Shown here: piece by piece, positions 52,749 to 61,552 of the stretch
Layout: each line of letters begins with the position of its first letter
Position numbering within the stretch: position 1 is the first letter of the stretch
Assembly: GCF_900290115.1 (NCBI RefSeq)
Contig: NZ_LT985750.1
Location: 94,388 to 158,387 of the forward strand
Length of the DNA: 64,000 nt
Reading direction: 5' to 3'
Source: Alistipes sp. Marseille-P5061
GTDB taxonomy: Bacteria > Bacteroidota > Bacteroidia > Bacteroidales > Rikenellaceae
Program-made: the position numbers and the translations under genes
Notes under the pieces: model-generated
Told to the model about the DNA's origin: nothing
The model's database searches: none
Seen by the model: only the letters and a program-made list of their open reading frames with translations

Positions 52749-52965
52749 TATGGACGGACCCGACATTCGGACTACTCCTCTTTCGTATTATAAAGATAGC
52801 ACCTTTTTTATTGGGAACAAAGGTCGGACAGCAATTAATCCGAACATTTTTATCTATGTCTTAGATGGCTTTATAGGGGGCTTTGCGAGGTGTCGGAGTG
52901 TGTTCGACCAGCCGAAAACCTGCGAAAAGTCCTTATTAGCGGAAATTCGCACGCTTCATTGTTCT

Positions 52966-52980
52966 AAAACACCTCCCGAT
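52966..52980. repeat. 15-bp direct repeat in the divergent region, copy 2
   Basis: Identical to 52734-52748. An open frame at 52750-53112 covers both gaps but has no coding character. Confidence 0.7.
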
Positions 52981-53109
52981 GCGTGTAAAAAAGTCTTATC
53001 AAGGGGTTTTGAACCGCTTTATTGTTCTGTTATTCTCCCGAAACATGCGTTTCAAGTGTTATTAGTAACTTTTACTTGGCGGCGAGGTGTTATTTACAAC
53101 CGAAAATGT

Positions 53110-53117
53110 TAAATTTG
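53110..53117 (+). promoter_or_regulatory. -7 element for the gene at 53138
   Basis: TAAATTTG, 20 bp before the ATG. No TTG at the usual distance. Confidence 0.55.
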
Positions 53118-53137
53118 GGTATTAAAACCATCTGACA

Positions 53138-53938
53138 ATGAGCACGAAGATAGAATATGAGGACGGCTCGGTCTATTTCGAACCCGAACCGAGCGAAACC
53201 GAGAATTTGGAGTATGTCTATTTGCTCTGCGATGATTATGAGAACGGCGGCTATTATCCGTACCGTTTTTTCAACCGCATGTGCAACGGACTAATCAAGG
53301 CCCCTTTCAGCAGGTTGCAGTTTATGAACAACGACGAAATCGTGTCCACTTTGGAGGGGTACGAATTGGATGCGGAGAAATTTTGGATGGCGGTGCTCTT
53401 TATCTATGATTGGGCCGAGAATCAGTTTGTCAAATGCGTCGATATAAAATCCCGTTCGCACGGGATGCTGTTACGGGAGTTGCTCGGCAAGTTGGGCGAC
53501 GATATGGGCGATGTGACGATTCAGATTCGCAAGGGGCGCAAGAACTTGGACGTACACCCGATGATTAAGCGGGATATGATTGACGCCCTGCACGCCAAAT
53601 TGGAGGAGTTGAAGCGGAAAGGAGCGGACAACCTCTTTGCTTACCGTTCGGAGGACTTCAAGGCGGATTATCCCGTACTGTCCTATAAGATGTATTTCGC
53701 TACGGAGCGGTTGCGGGAGCTGTTCGCGGCTTTGGAACGATGCAGGAGGATAGGGAAACCCAAACGGCGCAAAGGGTCGCTCGTGTCCTATAACAGGATG
53801 TTGCTGTTCGCCCGTATCGTCTATATGTTCCGTTACACGGACAACCCCGCATTTTTGGACAGCGACGACCCGCTGAAAGGGATAATGAAAGATTATAGGG
53901 GCAAAATTCCGCAGACACTCTCGGCAATCTACGACTGA
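53138..53938 (+). CDS. Unknown 266-residue protein of the element
   Basis: I do not recognise the family. The N-terminal third is acidic with many aromatic residues (EYEDGSVYFEPEPSETENLE, YENGGYYPYRFFNRMC), the rest is helical and basic, and there is no signal peptide or membrane helix. It may bind DNA or act in replication, given its position opposite the helicase-like gene, but that is only context. All Trp codons are TGG and it ends with TGA, evidently as a true stop, since the following frame is noncoding. Confidence 0.7.
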   Translation: MSTKIEYEDGSVYFEPEPSETENLEYVYLLCDDYENGGYYPYRFFNRMCNGLIKAPFSRLQFMNNDEIVSTLEGYELDAEKFWMAVLFIYDWAENQFVKCVDIKSRSHGMLLRELLGKLGDDMGDVTIQIRKGRKNLDVHPMIKRDMIDALHAKLEELKRKGADNLFAYRSEDFKADYPVLSYKMYFATERLRELFAALERCRRIGKPKRRKGSLVSYNRMLLFARIVYMFRYTDNPAFLDSDDPLKGIMKDYRGKIPQTLSAIYD

Positions 53939-54096
53939 GGAAAAGGGAGGGGGAAAGCGCTGGTTTTTTCCTCCTTAAAGACGGGACGAAATCGCAGTAT
54001 GTTTGCAGTGTCAAGCCGAACGGATGACCTGCGACCCACATGGGCAAGGCGAGCAGAAAAACCAACGCCCCTCCCTAAAAAGGAGTATTTAAAATT

Positions 54097-54621
54097 ATGG
54101 CAAAGAATAATTTTGCACCTGCTGCCGAGAGCACAGCAACTACCACGACCACGGCTCCTGCCGCAACCTCCAATGCCGCCCCTGCCGCCGAGCAGAAAGA
54201 GCCGCAGACAAACCCGACCTCGCGCCGTCGTGCACCGAGTGCGCCGATTTGGTCGGCATTGACCGTCGCAAGGCGGATGTTCAACAATCTGCCGTCGGCC
54301 TTGCAGAACACCGAAACAAAGCGGATGTGTCTGAAAGAGGCCGCAGAACGCACCTACGGAGACCCCAAGCGGGCAAGTTACGACATTAAGAACGAAGCCC
54401 GCAAATTGACCAACCTAATGGATTTCGGGGAGTACTGCCGAAAGAACGGATTAAAGGGAGAAAACGTGGCCGAGCACGTGGTATTCGAGGGTAAAACCGT
54501 AATGCGCCGAGTGATGGAGTACGGCGTCGAGAGCGTCCTCGGAACGAAAATCCAAATGTTCGCAGAACCGCTGACCGACGGTAAGGAAAAGTCCGCCGAG
54601 AGTGAAGCAAATGCCGAGTAA
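54097..54621 (+). CDS. Unknown 174-residue protein with Thr/Ala/Pro-rich head
   Basis: The first 45 residues are low complexity (APAAESTATTTTTAPAATS), then a basic RRRAPSAPIW and a compact helical domain (VARRMFNNLPSALQNTETKR, AERTYGDPKRASYDIKNEAR). It might be a small DNA-binding protein; I do not recognise it. It follows the gene at 53138 by 158 bp on the same strand and converges with the integrase gene. Confidence 0.65.
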   Translation: MAKNNFAPAAESTATTTTTAPAATSNAAPAAEQKEPQTNPTSRRRAPSAPIWSALTVARRMFNNLPSALQNTETKRMCLKEAAERTYGDPKRASYDIKNEARKLTNLMDFGEYCRKNGLKGENVAEHVVFEGKTVMRRVMEYGVESVLGTKIQMFAEPLTDGKEKSAESEANAE

Positions 54622-54745
54622 CGGTAAAAACAGAGGTTGCGTCAGCACAAAAAAGAATCGCAACCTTTCTCGCTTTACTCACGCAAACAAGAGAGAAAAG
54701 GGGTGCCACGGCGAAGCCGGGCACCTCTTTTCTCGATAACGGCAG

Positions 54746-55960
54746 TCACAACAAGTTCTGCATGGCCGCGTCGATTTGGCTGTTCTCGAATGAATCGAGG
54801 TAGATTTGCGTGGTCGAGAGGTCGGAATGTCCCAACGATTCGGAAATCAGAGCCACGCTTACTCCTGACCGTTTCAGGACGGTTGCGTATGTGTGGCGGG
54901 CAACGTAGGTCGTCAATGGAACCTCCAATCCGATCTGTTCTCCCAGCACTTTCAATTCCCGATTGATCTTTGCCAGCACCTTATGGATGCGGTTGAAAAT
55001 CTGCTGTGCGGTCTTGTGTTCCGCTCGGTCGAGAATCGGGAAGATATAATCTTCTTGTGCGTGGTTGTCCCTGCTGTATTTCCCGATAATCTGCAAGGCG
55101 TTCGGCACGAGTTGAAAGGATAGCAACTTCTGGGTTTTGTGACGGGAGTAATAGATTCTGCCTTTTATGAGGTCCTTGTAACGTAACCGTGCCATGTCAC
55201 CGAAATTCATTCCCGCCGTAAAGTAGGAGAACAGGAATAAATCCTTGGCAAGTTGTCGGTACTCTGTCGTATGTCCCTCGGTAATTTCGAGATCAATCAA
55301 TCGCTGGATGTCCTCTTTGTCGATGGCTCGTTTGCGGGTCTTGGCCCACAAACTGCCCACTTGGTAAAGGCTGAACGGATTTTGTTTGGTCTCGATGCGT
55401 CCCTCTTTGACCGCCTTGTTGTAGATGGCCTTGAAGATGGCGAATCGTGTGGCGATACTGTTGTCCTTGTTGCCACGTTCCCGTAGGTATAGTTCCAACC
55501 CTTTCAGATAGTCGAGGTCGATGGCTTCCATGGCCATGCTGGTCGGTTTGTAGCCTCCCAACACTTGCAGAGCATATCGGTGTTTGGTTGCCGAATGAAT
55601 CTTGCCGAGCGATTTCAACCGTTCAATCACCTCGTTGAATCCTTGTTCGATGGTGATTCCTGCGATATGGGCGGTTTTTACCTCAAACAGCGTATCGAAG
55701 TTTACGGGAATATCCAACGCCTCCAGCCTTTTGATCTTCTTCTGAAATCCTGTTAATGTGCAGTCGATTTTACTTTGCAGGGAGGCTCGATCAGGGCAAT
55801 CCGCTGTCAGCATTTCGGCCTCTTTGTCCCAGTAGTGCGGCTCAACGGAGATGCCGAGCGAGACGAGTTTGTGGGCTCGTTGGTGGGTGAAGCGGATCGC
55901 CAAAGGGGATTTGCCGTTTTTGTAAATGATCTCGCTTCGGCAAATTGTTTTGATTTTCAT
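54746..55960 (-). CDS. int: Tyrosine recombinase/integrase of the element
   Basis: The 404-residue protein has an N-terminal arm-DNA-binding domain (SPLAIRFTHQRAHKLVSLG, HYWDKEAEML), a SAM-like core-binding domain (about 105-205) and a catalytic domain with HTYATVLKRSG (His-x-x-Arg region), LGHSDLSTTQIY and the nucleophile Tyr near residue 387. The first catalytic Arg position reads GMNFGDMARL, where many relatives have Arg; the group common in Bacteroidota elements often shows this. Its gene end and start lie beside the right tRNA-Thr copy, as expected for the enzyme that inserts the element. It ends in TGA used as a true stop. Confidence 0.93.
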   Translation of the reverse strand: MKIKTICRSEIIYKNGKSPLAIRFTHQRAHKLVSLGISVEPHYWDKEAEMLTADCPDRASLQSKIDCTLTGFQKKIKRLEALDIPVNFDTLFEVKTAHIAGITIEQGFNEVIERLKSLGKIHSATKHRYALQVLGGYKPTSMAMEAIDLDYLKGLELYLRERGNKDNSIATRFAIFKAIYNKAVKEGRIETKQNPFSLYQVGSLWAKTRKRAIDKEDIQRLIDLEITEGHTTEYRQLAKDLFLFSYFTAGMNFGDMARLRYKDLIKGRIYYSRHKTQKLLSFQLVPNALQIIGKYSRDNHAQEDYIFPILDRAEHKTAQQIFNRIHKVLAKINRELKVLGEQIGLEVPLTTYVARHTYATVLKRSGVSVALISESLGHSDLSTTQIYLDSFENSQIDAAMQNLL

Positions 55961-56002
55961 GTGTTTGCGTATTAGGCAAACAACACGGGGCGTCTGAATT
56001 TT

Positions 56003-56024
56003 ATGTGTAACATTATGTGTAACA
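56003..56024. repeat. 22-bp end repeat, right (candidate integrase arm site)
   Basis: Identical and in the same orientation as 46228-46249. It lies between the integrase start and the right tRNA, where arm sites of tyrosine recombinases usually occur. Confidence 0.8.
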
Positions 56025-56080
56025 TTTGCGCTCGGAAGCCCTTTTTTGCCCCTGTTTCACTCCCGAAACGGCACAAAAAA

Positions 56081-56107
56081 AAGAGGCTACTTAAATCGTA
56101 ACCTCTT
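56081..56107 (-). terminator. Element terminator after the right tRNA-Thr copy
   Basis: A 10-bp stem with one mismatch (56081-56090 with 56098-56107). On the minus strand it is followed by an eight-T run. It replaces the host terminator that now lies at 46065. Confidence 0.82.
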
Positions 56108-56115
56108 GATTTTGA

Positions 56116-56188
56116 GAGCCGAATCCGAGACTTGAACTCGGGACCCCTTCATTACGAGTGAAGTGCTCTACCACTGAGCTAATTCGGC
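56116..56188 (-). repeat. Attachment-site duplication, right copy
   Basis: Identical over 73 bp to 46102-46174. Its right flank is host DNA (upstream of the CstA-like gene) and its left flank is the element. Confidence 0.88.
56117..56188 (-). tRNA. tRNA-Thr (anticodon CGT), right copy
   Basis: Same 72-nt sequence and fold as 46103-46174. This copy keeps the host upstream region, so it is presumably the one transcribed from the original promoter. Confidence 0.96.
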
Positions 56189-56321
56189 CTGCCCGAACCT
56201 TGGCTTGATGCCGTTGGGTTCGCTTTGGGACTGCAAATATCTGAAAAAAATTTATTTCATGCAACAATTTTGCAAAAAATTTCACTATTCTTCTTATCTT
56301 CGCGTCAAATCTGACCGGGAT

Positions 56322-57749
56322 ATGATTACTTTTCTGGTATGTCTGGCTCTGCTGGTGACCGCCTACTTCACCTACGGGCGCTATCTGGAGCGGCAGGCGG
56401 GCGCCGACGCGTCGGCCGAGATGCCGTGCAGGCGCCTCTACGACGGGGTGGACTACGTGCCGCTGCCCCGCTGGCGCGCATTCCTCATCCAGCTGCTCAA
56501 CATCGCCGGTACGGGCCCCATCTTCGGTGCGGTGCTCGGCGCATGCTTCGGCCCGGTCGCCTTCCTCTGGATTACCTTCGGCGGCATCTTCATGGGGGCC
56601 ATGCACGACTACCTCTCGGGCATGATGCTCGTGCGCAACGACGGTCTGAGCATCCCCGAAGTGGTGGGGCGCTACCTGGGTGAGGGCATGCGGCACTTCA
56701 TGCGCATCTTCTCGGTGCTGCTGCTCGTGCTCGTCGGTGCGGTCTTCCTGCTCAGCCCCGCGCAGCTGCTGGCCAACATGGTTCCCGCCATCTCCTGCCC
56801 GGTCTGGGTGTGGCTCATCCTGGCCTACTACTTCGTGGCGACGCTGCTGCCCATCGACAAGATTATCGGCCGCATCTACCCGCTCTTCGGCGTGGCGCTG
56901 GTGGCGATGGCCCTCGGCCTGCTGGGGGCAGTGATTGTGGGCGACTACCGGATTCCCGAGCTGACGACGCTGCACAACTTCCAACTCGACCCCGCACGCG
57001 TGCCGATTGTCCCGACGCTCTTCATCACCATCGCCTGCGGCGCCATCTCGGGCTTCCACGCCACGCAGTCGCCGCTGATGGCTCGCTGCGTGGGCAACGA
57101 GCGTGCCTGCCGCTCGGTCTTCTACGGCGCGATGATTTCCGAGAGCATCATCGCCCTCATCTGGGCCGCCGTGGCGATGGCCTTCTTCGGCGGTGCAGGC
57201 GAACTCTCGGCGGCGCTTGGCGAACACGGGGACAGCGCCGCATGGGCCGTCGACACCATCTCGAACGGCATGCTGGGCGTCGTGGGCGGCATGCTGGCGC
57301 TGCTGGGCGTCGTGGCTGCCCCCATCACCTCGGGCGATACGGCCTTCCGCTCGGCGCGGCTCATCATCGCCGACATGCTGCACCTCGAACAACGGAGCAA
57401 ACTCAAACGATTCTATATCTGCATTCCTCTCTTTGCGGTGGGGTACTGGATTACGCAGGTCGATTTCGACGTCGTGTGGCGTTACTTCGCCTGGACCAAC
57501 CAGACGCTCGCCACGATTGTCCTCTGGGCGATTGTCGTCTTCCTGCAGCGGCGGCGCAGCAACCGCTGGGTGGGGCTGCTGCCGGCCCTCTTCATGACCT
57601 TCGTCTGCTCGTCGTTCCTCTTCGTGTCGGACCAGTTTCTCGGCATGGAGAACCGCACGGCGGCCTATGCGTGCGGCGTGGCGGTGACGGTCGCGGTGAC
57701 CGCGGGGATGCTCCTAAAACTGAAGCATGATGCAAAAAGCAACTCTTAA
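56322..57749 (+). CDS. CstA-family permease (carbon starvation protein)
   Basis: The 475-residue inner-membrane protein has 13 or more helices and CstA-family blocks (LPRWRAFLIQLLNIAGTGPIF, FGGIFMGAMHDYLSGM, CGAISGFHATQSP, SGDTAFRSARLIIAD). It is shorter than E. coli CstA (about 700) but normal for Bacteroidota. CstA imports peptides or pyruvate. I set the start at 56322 (MITFLVCLALLVTAYF); TATCTTCG at 56295 may be its -7 element, and the frame further upstream runs into the tRNA. The next gene overlaps its end by 23 bp. Confidence 0.9.
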   Translation: MITFLVCLALLVTAYFTYGRYLERQAGADASAEMPCRRLYDGVDYVPLPRWRAFLIQLLNIAGTGPIFGAVLGACFGPVAFLWITFGGIFMGAMHDYLSGMMLVRNDGLSIPEVVGRYLGEGMRHFMRIFSVLLLVLVGAVFLLSPAQLLANMVPAISCPVWVWLILAYYFVATLLPIDKIIGRIYPLFGVALVAMALGLLGAVIVGDYRIPELTTLHNFQLDPARVPIVPTLFITIACGAISGFHATQSPLMARCVGNERACRSVFYGAMISESIIALIWAAVAMAFFGGAGELSAALGEHGDSAAWAVDTISNGMLGVVGGMLALLGVVAAPITSGDTAFRSARLIIADMLHLEQRSKLKRFYICIPLFAVGYWITQVDFDVVWRYFAWTNQTLATIVLWAIVVFLQRRRSNRWVGLLPALFMTFVCSSFLFVSDQFLGMENRTAAYACGVAVTVAVTAGMLLKLKHDAKSNS

Positions 57750-58416
57750 TCCGACTCCGGACCAGACCTTCGAGGTGGAGGGCGCCGGGGCCTACGACTT
57801 TGCGAAGGTCCTGGCCCGTTCGCGCGAAATGGAGCGTGCGGGCAACGTCGAGGGGGCCTGCAACGAGCGCTATGCGGCCTTCCAGCGCCTCGCGGAGCTG
57901 ATTCCCGAGACCGAGGAGGTGATTCTCGAGTGGAACCACCGCAACAGCCGTGCGGCGCTCGAACTGATTTACGCCTCGGCCGTCGACCACTTCCTCATCG
58001 ACGACTTCGAGCTGTCGGCCGCGCTGCTCGAGATGCTGTTAGACCTGGACCCGGAGGACCACCTTGAGGGGTCGACGCTGCTGGCCTTCGACTATGTGGC
58101 CATGGACGAGCAGGAGCTCTTCGACGAGGTGGTCAACGACATCTCGGACAAGTATGCCGACCGCACGCTGCTGCTCCTCTGGTCGGGCTTCCGCCGCGAC
58201 GGGCACCTTCCCGAGGGGGAGCTGCACCGCTTCAAGGTGAAGTTTGCCCCCTTCTATGCGGAGTTCACCGCTGCGGAGCATCCGGCCGACGAGGCCTACC
58301 TGCGCGACATCGAGAGCGAGCACCCCTCGGTCGGGGCGCAGGCGCGCGAGCTGTGGCTGCGCACCGAGAATCTCTGGACGCGCTGGCCCGAGTTCATCGC
58401 GGCGCTGCGGGGCTGA
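57727..58416 (+). CDS. Conserved protein with TPR-like helices
   Basis: The 229-residue protein is all helical and acidic (AYDFAKVLARSREMERAGNV, FELSAALLEMLLDLDPEDH, ADRTLLLLWSGFRRDGHL), suggesting degenerate tetratricopeptide repeats. No signal peptide. It overlaps the end of the CstA-like gene by 23 bp, so the two are coupled. Function unknown. Confidence 0.75.
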   Translation: MMQKATLNPTPDQTFEVEGAGAYDFAKVLARSREMERAGNVEGACNERYAAFQRLAELIPETEEVILEWNHRNSRAALELIYASAVDHFLIDDFELSAALLEMLLDLDPEDHLEGSTLLAFDYVAMDEQELFDEVVNDISDKYADRTLLLLWSGFRRDGHLPEGELHRFKVKFAPFYAEFTAAEHPADEAYLRDIESEHPSVGAQARELWLRTENLWTRWPEFIAALRG

Positions 58417-58894
58417 CGCCGCCCCAGAGGCCGAGAAGGGTGCCGGGGCCGAAGGTTGCGAAAAATGTTGTCGTCCGGGGCCGGGTGAGGTGCCGGGAGC
58501 CGGAAATTGCAGGGACTGACGCCTCCGCTCGGGGGCCGAAGGTTGCGGGGCTGAAGGTTGCGGAAAAATGCCTCCGCCCGGGGCCGGGAATGGTGCTGGG
58601 GCCCGGATGTTGCCGGGCCGCACTGCCGCAGGGCGGATGAAACGGCGGCCCGGAACTTGCGGGAGAGCAGTGTCGCCCGAGGGGCTGTTGAACCGGCTGC
58701 TTTCCGGAAATCGTTCCGAATATCTGCCGGGCGGGACGCTGCCGAAGCTGCGCGGCGGCCCGGAGTGGACCGAATCCATGCGACGACCCGCCTCTTCCTT
58801 TGTGGAAGGGGCGGGTCGCCGTCTCTTTATGTTGTGTCCCGAGGGGTGGCGGGGGCCTCTGCGTGCCGACTGCGTGCCGGCTGCGGTGTCGGGG

Positions 58895-58978
58895 TGCGGC
58901 GTCGGGGGTGCGGCGTTGGCTCTGTCTGCCGGGAGCGGCTGCGGCGTCGGGGGTGCGGCGTCGGCTCTGGCTGCCGGT
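58895..58978. repeat. 45-bp tandem repeat, two copies, near tdk
   Basis: Copies begin TGCGGCGTCGGGGGTGCGGC at 58895 and 58940. Earlier in the 597-bp gap (58417-59013) are CCGGGGCCGAAGGTTGCGG-like repeats at about 58440-58620. No gene seen in the gap. Confidence 0.7.
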
Positions 58979-59013
58979 CCCGGATGCAGCGACCCCTTGT
59001 CCGGCCGCGTCGG

Positions 59014-59583
59014 CTACTCCGACTCGGTGAGCGCCCGGAAGCAGTGGCGGCAGAGCGGCTCGTAGGAGTCCTGCGCCCCGAGCATCACCTGCTTGTCGTC
59101 GGCCGTCAGGCGGTGGGAGTGGTGGGCCAGGTTGCCGCAGCGGACGCAGATGGCGTGCACCTTGGTCACATACTCGGCCGTGGCCATCAGCTCGGGCATC
59201 GGCCCGAAGGGCTTGCCCGTGTAGTCCATGTCGAGCCCCGCCACGATGACGCGGATGCCGCTGTCGGCCAGCTTGCGGCAGACGTCGACAATCCCCTCGT
59301 CGAAGAACTGCGCCTCGTCGATGCCCACCACGTCGACCTCCGACGACATGAGCAGGATGTTCTGCGCCGTGTCTACGGGTGTCGAACGGATGGCGTTGGC
59401 GTCGTGCGAGACGACCTCCTCCTCCGAGTAGCGCACGTCGATGCGCGGTTTGTAGATTTCAACCTTCTGGTGGGCGAACTGCGCCCGTTTGAGGCGGCGG
59501 ATGAGCTCCTCGGTCTTGCCCGAGAACATCGAGCCGCAGATGACTTCAATCCAGCCCTTGCGGCTGGCGTTTTCCAAAAACAT
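59014..59583 (-). CDS. tdk: Thymidine kinase
   Basis: Tdk phosphorylates thymidine to dTMP in salvage. The 189-residue type II enzyme has the P-loop [11 protein letters not shown] (about residue 18), the Walker B DEAQFF (about 95) and the zinc ribbon with CVRC and CRHC in the C-terminal half. Length is normal. It precedes nothing on its strand except the repeat-filled gap; murA lies 53 bp upstream on the same strand. Confidence 0.95.
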   Translation of the reverse strand: MFLENASRKGWIEVICGSMFSGKTEELIRRLKRAQFAHQKVEIYKPRIDVRYSEEEVVSHDANAIRSTPVDTAQNILLMSSEVDVVGIDEAQFFDEGIVDVCRKLADSGIRVIVAGLDMDYTGKPFGPMPELMATAEYVTKVHAICVRCGNLAHHSHRLTADDKQVMLGAQDSYEPLCRHCFRALTESE

Positions 59584-59636
59584 AGGGGGTGTAACTTCTT
59601 GTATCTATGGGTTGTGTCGCATCGTCGGGCGCTGCG

Positions 59637-60953
59637 CTACTGGCAGTCGTCGATGCGGGTGATGCGTGCGCCGAGGGCGTTGAGCCGCAGGTCGATGTCC
59701 TTGTATCCGCGGTCAATCTGGCCGACGTTCTGAATCGTCGAGACGCCGTCGGCCGACATGGCGGCGATGAGCAGCGCCACGCCGGCGCGGATGTCGGGCG
59801 AGGTCATGCGCGTGGCCCTCAGCCGGATGCGGTGGTCGTGGCCGATGACCGTGGCGCGGTGCGGGTCGCAGAGGATAATCTGCGCCCCCATGTCGATGAG
59901 CTTGTCGACGAAGAAGAGGCGGCTCTCGAACATCTTCTGGTGGATGAGCACGGCGCCCTTGGCCTGGGTGGCCACCACGAGGAATATCGAAAGCAGGTCG
60001 GGGGTGAGTCCCGGCCACGGCGCGTCGGCGATGGTCATGATGGAGCCGTCGAGGAAGGTGTCGATGCTGTAGTGCTCCTGGGCGGGGATGTAGATGTCGT
60101 CGCCCCGCTGCTCGAAGCGGATGCCCATGCGGGCGAACTGGGCGGGGATGATGCCCAGGTTGTCGTAGGAGACGTTCTTGATGGTGAGCTCCGACTGGGT
60201 CATGGCGGCCATGCCGATGAAACTGCCCACCTCAATCATGTCGGGGAGCATCGTGTGTTCGGTGCCTCCGAGCGCCTCGACCCCCTCGATGGTGAGCAGG
60301 TTGGAGGCGATGCCCGAGATGCGGGCGCCCATGCGGTTGAGCATGCGGCAGAGCTGCTGGATGTAGGGTTCGCAGGCGGCGTTGTAGATGCGTGTGGTTC
60401 CCTTGGCCAGCACGGCGGCCATGATGATGTTGGCCGTACCGGTCACCGAGGCCTCGTCGAGCAGCATGTAGGTGCCCTGCAGGTCGGCGCCCTCGACCAT
60501 GAAGAATTCGTCGGCGATGTCGAAGTTGAACTTCGCGCCGAGCTTCTGGAAGCCGAGGAAGTGGGTGTCGAGCCGGCGCCGTCCGATTTTGTCGCCTCCC
60601 GGCTTGGGGATGAAGCCCCTGCCGAAGCGGCCGAGCATGGGGCCGATGAGCATCACCGAACCGCGCAGACGTGCGCAGCGGTTGCGGTAGTCCTCCGAAC
60701 GCAGGTAGTCGAAATCGATATCGGCGGCACGGAACGCGCAGGCGTCCTCCGAGAGCCACTCGACCTCGACGCCCATGCATCCGAGCAGCTCGATGAGCTG
60801 GAGTACGTCGAGGATGCGCGGGATGTTGCGCACGACGACCCGCTGGGGGGTGAGCAGCGTTGCGCAGAGGATTTCAAGGGCCTCGTTCTTTGCGCCCTGG
60901 GGGGTGATTTCACCGTGGAGGCGGTGTCCGCCTTCTACCTGGAATATGGCCAT
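59637..60953 (-). CDS. murA: UDP-N-acetylglucosamine 1-carboxyvinyltransferase, Cys-to-Asp form
   Basis: MurA transfers enolpyruvate from PEP to UDP-GlcNAc, the first committed step to peptidoglycan. The 438-residue protein has the substrate Lys22 in GAKNEAL and the active-site loop region GFIPKPGGDKIGRRRLDTHF, where residue 121 is Asp; E. coli has the catalytic Cys115 (PGGCTIG) there. Asp variants are active but not alkylated by fosfomycin, as in mycobacteria and chlamydiae, so natural fosfomycin resistance is expected. On the minus strand TATCTTTA at 60972-60979 may be its -7 element. Confidence 0.96.
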   Translation of the reverse strand: MAIFQVEGGHRLHGEITPQGAKNEALEILCATLLTPQRVVVRNIPRILDVLQLIELLGCMGVEVEWLSEDACAFRAADIDFDYLRSEDYRNRCARLRGSVMLIGPMLGRFGRGFIPKPGGDKIGRRRLDTHFLGFQKLGAKFNFDIADEFFMVEGADLQGTYMLLDEASVTGTANIIMAAVLAKGTTRIYNAACEPYIQQLCRMLNRMGARISGIASNLLTIEGVEALGGTEHTMLPDMIEVGSFIGMAAMTQSELTIKNVSYDNLGIIPAQFARMGIRFEQRGDDIYIPAQEHYSIDTFLDGSIMTIADAPWPGLTPDLLSIFLVVATQAKGAVLIHQKMFESRLFFVDKLIDMGAQIILCDPHRATVIGHDHRIRLRATRMTSPDIRAGVALLIAAMSADGVSTIQNVGQIDRGYKDIDLRLNALGARITRIDDCQ

Positions 60954-61033
60954 AGTCTCGCTATTTTTCGATAAAGATAGGAAGAATTCGGCGCTTTTCC
61001 CCCGAACCGGAAGAAATATTTTCCGGAAAAATT

Positions 61034-61063
61034 TTTGCGGATAACTTTTTTGTTGTACTTTTG
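61034..61063 (+). promoter_or_regulatory. Promoter for rpmH
   Basis: TTG at 61034-61036 and TACTTTTG at 61056-61063 are separated by 19 nt; the rpmH ATG is 42 bp downstream. Confidence 0.85.
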
Positions 61064-61104
61064 CAGTCCGTAAAATAGTCTAAAACAATAAAAACTATAC
61101 AGCT

Positions 61105-61272
61105 ATGGCAATGAAGAGAACATACCAGCCCTCGCGCCGGAAGAGAATCAATAAGCATGGTTTCCGTCAGCGTATGGCTACGGCCAACGGACGCAAGGTT
61201 CTGGCGGCCCGTCGTGCCAAGGGACGTAAGAAGCTCACCGTTTCGGACGAGTCGACGTTCAAGTACGCTTAA
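61105..61272 (+). CDS. rpmH: 50S ribosomal protein L34
   Basis: The 55-residue basic protein contains the complete L34 signature [20 protein letters not shown] and [17 protein letters not shown]. The start is ATG 61105 (MAMKRTY) or the internal ATG at 61111 (MKRTY). It has a strong promoter and stands alone: dnaA, rnpA and yidC, its partners in many bacteria, are not adjacent. The 280-bp gap after it holds no supported gene. Confidence 0.96.
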   Translation: MAMKRTYQPSRRKRINKHGFRQRMATANGRKVLAARRAKGRKKLTVSDESTFKYA

Positions 61273-61552
61273 TTGCGGAAATGCGGTTACGCTGGGCCGG
61301 CTGTTTCGACAGTCGGCCTTTGTCGTTTTGGGGTGGCAACTCGTTTCGTGCCCGCCGCTCCCTATGTGCTGCCGCTTCCTAAGCCGGGCGCTTCCCGGGT
61401 GCCGGCGTGCTGTGCCGGCCGCTGCATTTTGTGAGCCTGTCGCTCCCGGTGCTCGCCGCCGTGCGCGCCGCTGCGGGGGCGCCTATGGCTGCCTCGCCAT
61501 GCCCCGTGCGGGCAGCAGTCCGTTTTCCCCGCCTGAAAACATCCGACCTCCG

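Larger units (their letters stand above)
46102..56188. mobile_element. Integrative element in tRNA-Thr(CGT), about 10 kb
   Basis: The region is bounded by identical 73-bp direct repeats (46102-46174 and 56116-56188), each a complete tRNA-Thr gene. Between them base composition drops clearly compared with both flanks. A tyrosine integrase gene sits against the 3' end of the right tRNA, the usual position for tRNA-targeting integrases, and a 22-bp repeat near each end may be the arm sites. Contents: integrase, SF2-helicase-like gene, two unknown plus-strand genes, a minus-strand lipoprotein operon and small unknown genes. No relaxase, coupling protein, or phage structural gene is recognisable, so it may be a satellite or a mobilisable island. 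Confidence 0.9.

Noticed and set aside
52750..53112. Open frame of 120 codons between the helicase-like gene and 53138
   Set aside because: Composition is not protein-like, and it runs across direct repeats and the downstream promoter region.
46102..56188. Genome-wide recoding of TGA to Trp
   Set aside because: pth, upp, the integrase and the gene at 53138 end in TGA at natural ends, and nearly all Trp codons are TGG.
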